This document shows positions 60,401 through 64,000 of a stretch of 64,000 bases of DNA, in pieces. The stretch's first letter is position 1; each line of letters starts with the position of its first letter. The translations under genes were made by a program, and so were the position numbers. The stretch is from the NCBI GenBank assembly GCA_005406025.1, contig BGZK01000002.1, positions 1,426,001-1,490,000 of the forward strand, given 5' to 3'. The notes beneath the pieces were generated by a model. That model ran no database searches and was not told the DNA's origin. It was given only the letters and a program-made list of their open reading frames with translations. This DNA is from Eumeta japonica (taxonomy: Eukaryota > Arthropoda > Insecta > Lepidoptera > Psychidae).

Positions 60401-61367
60401 CAAAATGTAGATTGTGAACTTCTCTTAATTTTAATCAAAGTTACCCAAATAAAAACTTTGAATTGCCACTATTCTCCCATTTGTTGGGTAATTCCAATAT
60501 ATACTGTGGTTTAAAGGCCAATCTATCAGTCTACAGGATTTTGTGGTAAACATTTTTTTTCTAAAAATCTAATTAGTTTTTATTGTTTCTGTTGCTAAGC
60601 TCCCAAGGTATACTGGGTAAGTGTACATAATATAGAATTCATTACATTGCATGAGAGTCTAATTAAAAACAAAACCTTTAAAAGTGGTCATAATTTGTTA
60701 TTATTTTTGTCATGTTCAAAAAACAAAATCCAAAATAAAGAAATATTTTATTCAGAATGAAGATGGGAATTATATGATAAGGGAAACAGCAAAATTTTAA
60801 ACAAATTTATTTATGAACCATGACTTAACAAAAAATACAAAAAGGATATGATATGCCAAGAAATTCCTTAATCCAATCTTCTACTTTATGTCATAATATT
60901 ATCACGAAACACATTATAGTGTCAGTAATAATCAAATATATTTTTTCTTTCAGTGGTCCAGTATTGATGAAATTTTGAAGCAATACAAAAAAAAAGAAAT
61001 TGTAATTAACCCTCCACAATTATATGAATTATACAGATTGTCTGCTTTTGAAAATGTGGATGATTTGATAAATTTTGCAAGCAAGAGAAGTAAATATGGT
61101 AGTGAGTTATACTTTCCGTTTGTCATCTGTGCTAAAGATGGTACCATACATGTCTTACCAGGTGATGATCTATATCCATCAGATATAGACCTAAATAGTG
61201 GTGTTGCAGTTGATAGTAAAGATAAAACTGTATCTGACTTGAGAAAAGGTTGTGAAACCCTCCATAGACTTGAAAATTGGAAAGGACACACAGAGTTTGT
61301 GTGGAAGAATTTCAAACCCCTTCATCATATCAATATGAGTAGTGAATCTCTCAAGATTCATTCTTAG
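50128..61367 (+). CDS. NUDT19: NUDT19-type Nudix hydrolase, four exons
   Basis: The exons join in frame (50128-50438, 50577-50721, 55422-55616, 60954-61367) with consensus GT-AG sites and give 354 residues. The mouse and human homologues are about 360-375. NUDT19/RP2 proteins are Nudix hydrolases that split CoA and acyl-CoA esters into phosphopantetheine derivatives and 3',5'-ADP in peroxisomes. VVFPGG (residues 53-58) and ITAIRETFEELGIL (110-123, catalytic REx2EExG) form a Nudix box separated by an insertion of about 45 residues, which is diagnostic of this subfamily. The C-terminus ends in IHS, so no canonical PTS1 peroxisomal signal is seen. Introns 2 and 3 are 4.7 and 5.3 kb and full of transposons. 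MQNMK or the second Met at 50137 could start translation. Confidence 0.9.
50577..50721 (+). CDS. NUDT19: NUDT19 exon 2
   Basis: 145 nt after TTCAG complete Arg104 and encode HISLRITAIRETFEELGILI, the catalytic half of the Nudix box, then DKKDNWGGLILDFD. The donor is AAG/GTAATA. It is too short to appear as a free ORF. Confidence 0.9.
51344..51414. repeat. (TA)n microsatellite, about 35 units
   Basis: An uninterrupted run of TA dinucleotides of about 70 bp in NUDT19 intron 2, immediately before a cluster of palindromes. Confidence 0.95.
51456..51507. repeat. Perfect 52-bp palindrome without loop
   Basis: Bases 51456-51481 are followed directly by their exact reverse complement, 51482-51507. 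No spacer and no mismatch are present. No transposon terminus is visible at its borders. Confidence 0.9.
51503..51573. repeat. Duplicated and inverted 16-19-bp motif
   Basis: ACTCCATCTGTGTGAGTGT occurs at 51505-51523 and again at 51532-51550. It then recurs partly inverted as GACACACAGATGGAGT near 51557-51572. The second and third copies form a hairpin. The first overlaps the end of the 52-bp palindrome. Confidence 0.75.
52430..53905 (-). pseudogene. piggyBac-type transposase remnant, old copy
   Basis: In intron 2 of NUDT19, the minus strand gives piggyBac pieces in the right order. An N-terminal segment (EFFRGRDSNGRKYSLA, about 53900) is followed by ELLEMKAFLELLLLVGVFKS and a low-identity middle. 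Then come LKQKGLTYVGTIWKNKSEIP, VVISSTHHDKSID, YNATEGGVDFSDQKC (third catalytic Asp region) and a Cys-rich zinc-binding tail, GRCYLCGRKKDQKQPLKCIK. The catalytic Asp regions around MDNW are not recognisable, and multiple stops and frameshifts are present. Clear TTAA-flanked ends were not found. This family differs from the younger copy at 55941-58376. Confidence 0.7.
53934..54058. repeat. 125-bp hairpin with TTAA at both ends
   Basis: Bases 53934-53959 recur as a perfect 26-base reverse complement at 54033-54058 around a 73-base spacer. Both arms end in TTAA on the outside, the target sequence of piggyBac transposons. It lies at the 5' edge of the old piggyBac remnant and could be a tiny MITE, the element's own terminal structure, or chance. 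Confidence 0.6.
54060..55420. other. Intron 2 of NUDT19, distal part
   Basis: AT-rich sequence up to the acceptor of exon 3. No ORF or defined repeat was recognised. Confidence 0.4.
55422..55616 (+). CDS. NUDT19: NUDT19 exon 3
   Basis: 195 nt (65 codons, phase 0 at both ends) begin VSEDPRQFLTLCEELNCYPD and include LYYWSNWLTPTTYQKRFDSS, the conserved W-x-x-W-x-T-P segment of the RP2/NUDT19 family. The acceptor is TTTCAG and the donor AAG/GTAACT. Confidence 0.9.
56340..58119 (-). pseudogene. piggyBac transposase, nearly complete, disabled
   Basis: The Met codon at 58119 starts an acidic N-terminal region (Ser/Glu-rich, to about residue 100). The DDE core follows, with SGTNVTIDEQLLAF (first Asp), NRNVTMDNWLTSVPLAK (second) and FCNSTKGGVDTFDQMC (third). 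All three catalytic Asp residues are therefore present. The protein is disabled by a frameshift in a 7-A run near 57388, a second near 57195, and an in-frame TGA at 56946-56948. The C-terminal Cys-rich zinc-binding domain (KICGLCSYKKRHMTKSLCSK, about 56400-56340) is cut off by a small hairpin at 56407-56438 that creates a stop after NLVRDLNP. The + frame 57332-57820 is an antisense shadow. Confidence 0.88.
56407..56438. repeat. 32-bp hairpin inside the transposase C-terminus
   Basis: GTTAGGGACCTC (56407-56418) pairs with GAGGTCCCTAAC (56427-56438) around an 8-base loop. It separates the conserved body from the Cys-rich tail and appears to be a secondary foldback duplication, because removing it rejoins NNLV to PNKKRKICGLC. 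Confidence 0.7.
58929..58978. repeat. Near-perfect 23-bp hairpin
   Basis: Bases 58929-58951 recur as a reverse complement, with two mismatches, at 58956-58978. The loop is four bases. It lies in NUDT19 intron 3. Confidence 0.7.
59779..59837. repeat. 27-bp hairpin with a third partial copy
   Basis: 59779-59805 pairs with 59811-59837 with one mismatch around a 5-base loop. GATTGTATGTATAGTATG follows again in direct orientation at 59845-59862, so the motif occurs three times. Confidence 0.75.
59945..60281 (+). pseudogene. Mariner-type transposase remnant (C-terminal half)
   Basis: In NUDT19 intron 3 the + strand reads KVILLHDNTQPHVAKSVKTY, the second catalytic Asp region. Then come LETLQWEVLPHP and, after a frameshift, PPYSSDIAPSNFHLFRSIPM. 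The third catalytic Asp of the APSD box is Asn. A second frameshift returns to SYEEDKIWIDSWIVSKDMSF and the C-terminal RWDKVVASDGQYFE before a TGA at 60279-60281. This ending is typical of mariner transposases of moths and ants. It belongs to a different subfamily from the copies at 14.6 and 29.7 kb. The N-terminal half and ends are missing. Confidence 0.8.
60290..60953. other. Distal intron 3 of NUDT19
   Basis: AT-rich intronic sequence between the mariner remnant and exon 4. It ends in the acceptor TTTTTTCTTTCAG. No other feature was seen. Confidence 0.5.
60954..61367 (+). CDS. NUDT19: NUDT19 exon 4 (terminal)
   Basis: 414 nt after TTTCAG begin WSSIDEILKQYKKKEIVINP, a helical region with PPQLYELYRLSAF, and end with WKNFKPLHHINMSSESLKIH plus Ser and a stop at 61365-61367. 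Confidence 0.9.
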   Translation, partial: WSSIDEILKQYKKKEIVINPPQLYELYRLSAFENVDDLINFASKRSKYGSELYFPFVICAKDGTIHVLPGDDLYPSDIDLNSGVAVDSKDKTVSDLRKGCETLHRLENWKGHTEFVWKNFKPLHHINMSSESLKIHS

Positions 61368-61488
61368 TCCACTAATTATCCTCAATATATGCCTTAAAAT
61401 TGGCCTTAGTAGAAGTACAAATCAAATATTATATAGGTGTGGGTAAAAATACGAGCAGGTTCAGGTATTGCTAGGGTAAGCATCTGAA

Positions 61489-62964
61489 ATGGCGGGATCG
61501 ACGCACACATGGCCTAATAGCCAGGATGACTACGAGCTTTTGGAGGTAATAGGCGTAGGAGCCACCGCTGTCGTGCACGCCGCCTACTGCAAACCACGCG
61601 GAGAGAAGTGCGCTATCAAACGAATCAACTTGGAGAAATGGAACACTTCTATGGATGAACTACTCAAAGAAATACAGGCTATGTCGAGTTGCAATCATGA
61701 GAATGTTGTTACTTACTACACTAGCTTTGTAGTGAAAGAAGAACTGTGGTTAGTCTTAAGATTGTTGGAGGGTGGCAGTTTGCTCGACATAATCAAACAT
61801 AAAATGAGAATCTCCAACTGCAAGCACGGAGTTTTTGACGAAGCCACGATCGCCACAGTTCTGAAAGAAGTACTAAAAGGGCTCGAGTATTTTCACAGTA
61901 ATGGACAAATTCATAGAGACATCAAAGCGGGCAACATCCTTCTAGGTGACGATGGTACCGTGCAGATCGCGGATTTCGGAGTGTCAGCATGGCTTGCTAC
62001 CGGCAGAGACCTCTCACGGCAAAAGGTGCGTCACACGTTCGTCGGCACACCCTGTTGGATGGCACCCGAGGTTATGGAGCAGAATCACGGCTATGATTTT
62101 AAAGCAGACATCTGGTCGTTCGGCATAACCGCTATAGAAATGGCGACCGGCACCGCGCCCTATCACAAATACCCTCCTATGAAAGTACTCATGCTCACTC
62201 TGCAGAACGATCCGCCCACACTCGACACCGGTGCCGAAGAGAAAGACCAATACAAAGCTTATGGAAAGACTTTTAGAAAAATGATTGGTGAATGTCTTCA
62301 GAAAGACCCTGCTAAAAGACCTACCGCCAATGAGCTACTTAAGCACTCGTTTTTCAAGAAGGCTAAAGACAGGAAATATTTAGTGCAAACATTGGTGTCG
62401 ATCGGGCCAAGCATGGAGACGAGAGTGCACAAAGCGAGCAAACGACAGCCCGGCGCATCTGGCCGCTTGCATCGTATGGAGACCGGAGAATGGGTGTGGG
62501 AAAGCGATGACGACGACGACGATGACGAAGGTGACGCGAGTGCCGGCCGCGACACGCGCCCCATGAACCAGCTGCTGCGCGCCGACTCCTCCGACAGCGA
62601 TGAGGACGCCGACACCAAGCCCGAGTTCACCATTGGCTCCCTGAAAGCGGACGAGCAGCCGCTCATCAACCTCGTCCTGCGAATGCGCAACGCCAAAAAA
62701 GAACTTAACGACATCCGATTCGAATTTGCGGCCGGCAAGGACTCTGCCGACGGAATTGCCACTGAGCTAGTGGGCGCGGGACTGGTGGACCCGCGCGACG
62801 CGCAGCCCATCTCCATCAGCCTGGCGCGACTCGTCGACGGCTATCTTTTCCCTAAAGAGGCGCCCCTGCGCACCGTCACCTTCAAGCTGGACTCCACCGA
62901 TCCTATCGAGCCGTTTGACGAGAAGGGCCTAGTCGGCTACGCGCAAATCTCCGTCGTCGATTAA
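61489..62964 (+). CDS. fray: OSR1/SPAK-family Ser/Thr kinase (Frayed), single exon
   Basis: 491 codons without an intron encode a complete STE20-group kinase. Domain order: kinase 15-290, with glycine loop IGVGATAVV, Lys44 (AIKRINLEK), catalytic HRD 142-144, DFG 162-164, and T-loop Thr183 in [14 protein letters not shown]. An S-motif follows with Ser324 ([13 protein letters not shown]), then an acidic linker and the conserved C-terminal CCT domain, about 393-490 ([19 protein letters not shown]), which binds RFxV/I motifs of WNK kinases and NKCC/KCC cotransporters. WNK phosphorylation of the Thr and Ser activates it; it then controls cation-chloride cotransport and cell volume. Human OSR1 is 527 residues. 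The start has purine at -3 and G at +4. A retrogene origin is possible. Confidence 0.95.
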   Translation: MAGSTHTWPNSQDDYELLEVIGVGATAVVHAAYCKPRGEKCAIKRINLEKWNTSMDELLKEIQAMSSCNHENVVTYYTSFVVKEELWLVLRLLEGGSLLDIIKHKMRISNCKHGVFDEATIATVLKEVLKGLEYFHSNGQIHRDIKAGNILLGDDGTVQIADFGVSAWLATGRDLSRQKVRHTFVGTPCWMAPEVMEQNHGYDFKADIWSFGITAIEMATGTAPYHKYPPMKVLMLTLQNDPPTLDTGAEEKDQYKAYGKTFRKMIGECLQKDPAKRPTANELLKHSFFKKAKDRKYLVQTLVSIGPSMETRVHKASKRQPGASGRLHRMETGEWVWESDDDDDDDEGDASAGRDTRPMNQLLRADSSDSDEDADTKPEFTIGSLKADEQPLINLVLRMRNAKKELNDIRFEFAAGKDSADGIATELVGAGLVDPRDAQPISISLARLVDGYLFPKEAPLRTVTFKLDSTDPIEPFDEKGLVGYAQISVVD

Positions 62965-64000
62965 TGTTTAGATAGGCTGAGAACGACGAACCTGCCGCTT
63001 CAGTTCCTGTTAAGTCATTGAAAGTGTAGCTTTCTTTCATACTTAATTTAGTGTAGTACTGTCGCGTTAAGCTTGATCTTATATCGAAACTGGACAATAA
63101 CGTTCGACTGTAACTGAATTTTGAGTCATAGACCTATCTGAATTTATTAGTACTTTTAGCATAGTCTAGTTCACACTGTTACATGATTCCAATCAAATTC
63201 CAGCTCATTTTCATATGGCAGCTGTTGACCCTTTCAGTGATCTATATCGTGGCATAGGCTAGATGTAATTGTAGCAGGGTATAGAATTAAAGTAACACAT
63301 CCAAAAGTAATTATACAAGGATTTTACTTTACGATCTACAGTGTGAACATTCATTTATAATTATTAGTTAAGTGATAAATATAAAGCTAATTAGTAAACG
63401 TGAACATGGAATTTAGTCAATTTACTTGCAGAAAAACTCAATGTACTGCCAGAAACAAAAAGCACTGCAATTAATTAATGATAAACAAATTTTGTGTTAG
63501 GCAAGCAAAAAATGTGCATTAAACGATATGAGAGTTTAGTTCCACGCACAAAGGTCAGCATTGAGTCCATCAAAGGTGGACTTGGGAGCTGTTTTACAAT
63601 ATTTGGTGCTTTGGGTTAAAACAACACTACTGAAGTCAACGTGTCATATCTCCCTTAAACCAGAGCATTACCCCAATCAGAACTATGTATACTTTTTATC
63701 TATCAATACTTATAGGAATTGTGTTGTAAATATATGTAAAATATGGCTTGGCACAATCAATAATGAATTGGAAAAAAAGATGCACTTAAATTATTACTTA
63801 ACTGTATGTATGCAAATTTGATGTTTTATAATATTAGACATATTTTTTATTCCAATGTTACACTACTTATATCACCAGTACAGTGCAGTATTTAGAACGT
63901 CTGCAACCACCCGGGAGGCTGCAGGCACAACGGGCGACTAGTACGCCTCAGAATGGACGGGTGTCTTTTTAACCACCTTCCAAAAAAGAGTGTAGGCTCT
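62965..64000 (+). other. 3' UTR and downstream of the kinase gene
   Basis: A GC-poor tail with no recognisable gene. No AATAAA was found in this 1-kb stretch. The small frame at 63561-63821 is not recognisable. The last 110 bp (63895-64000) are GC-richer. Confidence 0.5.

Noticed and set aside
62298..62816. 172-codon minus-strand Ser-rich frame
   Set aside because: Antisense of the kinase C-terminal half, where acidic codons read as Ser on the other strand.

Overview
The window looks like nuclear DNA of an insect, most likely a moth or butterfly. It is AT-rich. Spliced genes have long introns filled with transposon debris. Several dispersed repeats (at 27.6, 32.7/34.7, 37.4-37.9 and 41.4 kb) resemble repeat types I associate with Lepidoptera. 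Mariner, piggyBac, hAT and non-LTR retrotransposon remains occur together. There is no bacterial or viral gene organisation.

Only two host genes are secure, both on the + strand at the right end. A four-exon NUDT19-type Nudix hydrolase runs from 50128 to 61367. Its exons join in frame to a 354-residue protein, and introns 2 and 3 are 4.7 and 5.3 kb of nested transposon debris. Only 121 bp after its stop codon, a single uninterrupted 491-codon reading frame (61489-62964) encodes a complete OSR1/SPAK (Frayed) kinase with a C-terminal CCT domain. The two products work in unrelated pathways (CoA-ester hydrolysis; WNK-dependent control of cation-chloride cotransport), so the close spacing reflects position rather than function.

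From 1 to about 32 kb I see no secure host gene. This part holds short CpG-rich pockets in AT-rich DNA, three decayed mariner copies (14.6-15.2, 25.6-26.1 and 29.7-30.1 kb), a LINE tail (6.9 kb), a 583-bp foldback element (10.3-10.9 kb), a THAP-domain exon between inverted repeats (19.1-19.6 kb), a degenerate 121-bp tandem array (22.5-23.1 kb), a tRNA-like SINE (28.6 kb) and two weak candidate host exons (12249-12339 minus; 18305-18363 plus). It could be a very long intron or an intergenic region.

From 32.7 to 47.7 kb the window is a transposon graveyard. A 5'-truncated LINE sits inside a dispersed repeat. A complete but mutated hAT element has a perfect 8-bp target duplication. An uncharacterised DDE-like fragment, a 2-kb element with inverted ends of about 100 bp carrying an uncharacterised ORF, and a broken MADF-domain gene with a 5S-rRNA-derived SINE in its intron follow. 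From 47.7 to 50.1 kb I see nothing recognisable.

Perfect or near-perfect short palindromes recur through the window (16.5, 26.5, 33.2, 51.5, 53.9, 56.4, 58.9 and 59.8 kb), more often than the identified elements explain. Boundaries of decayed repeats are approximate. Family assignments rest on motifs read by eye, not on database searches.
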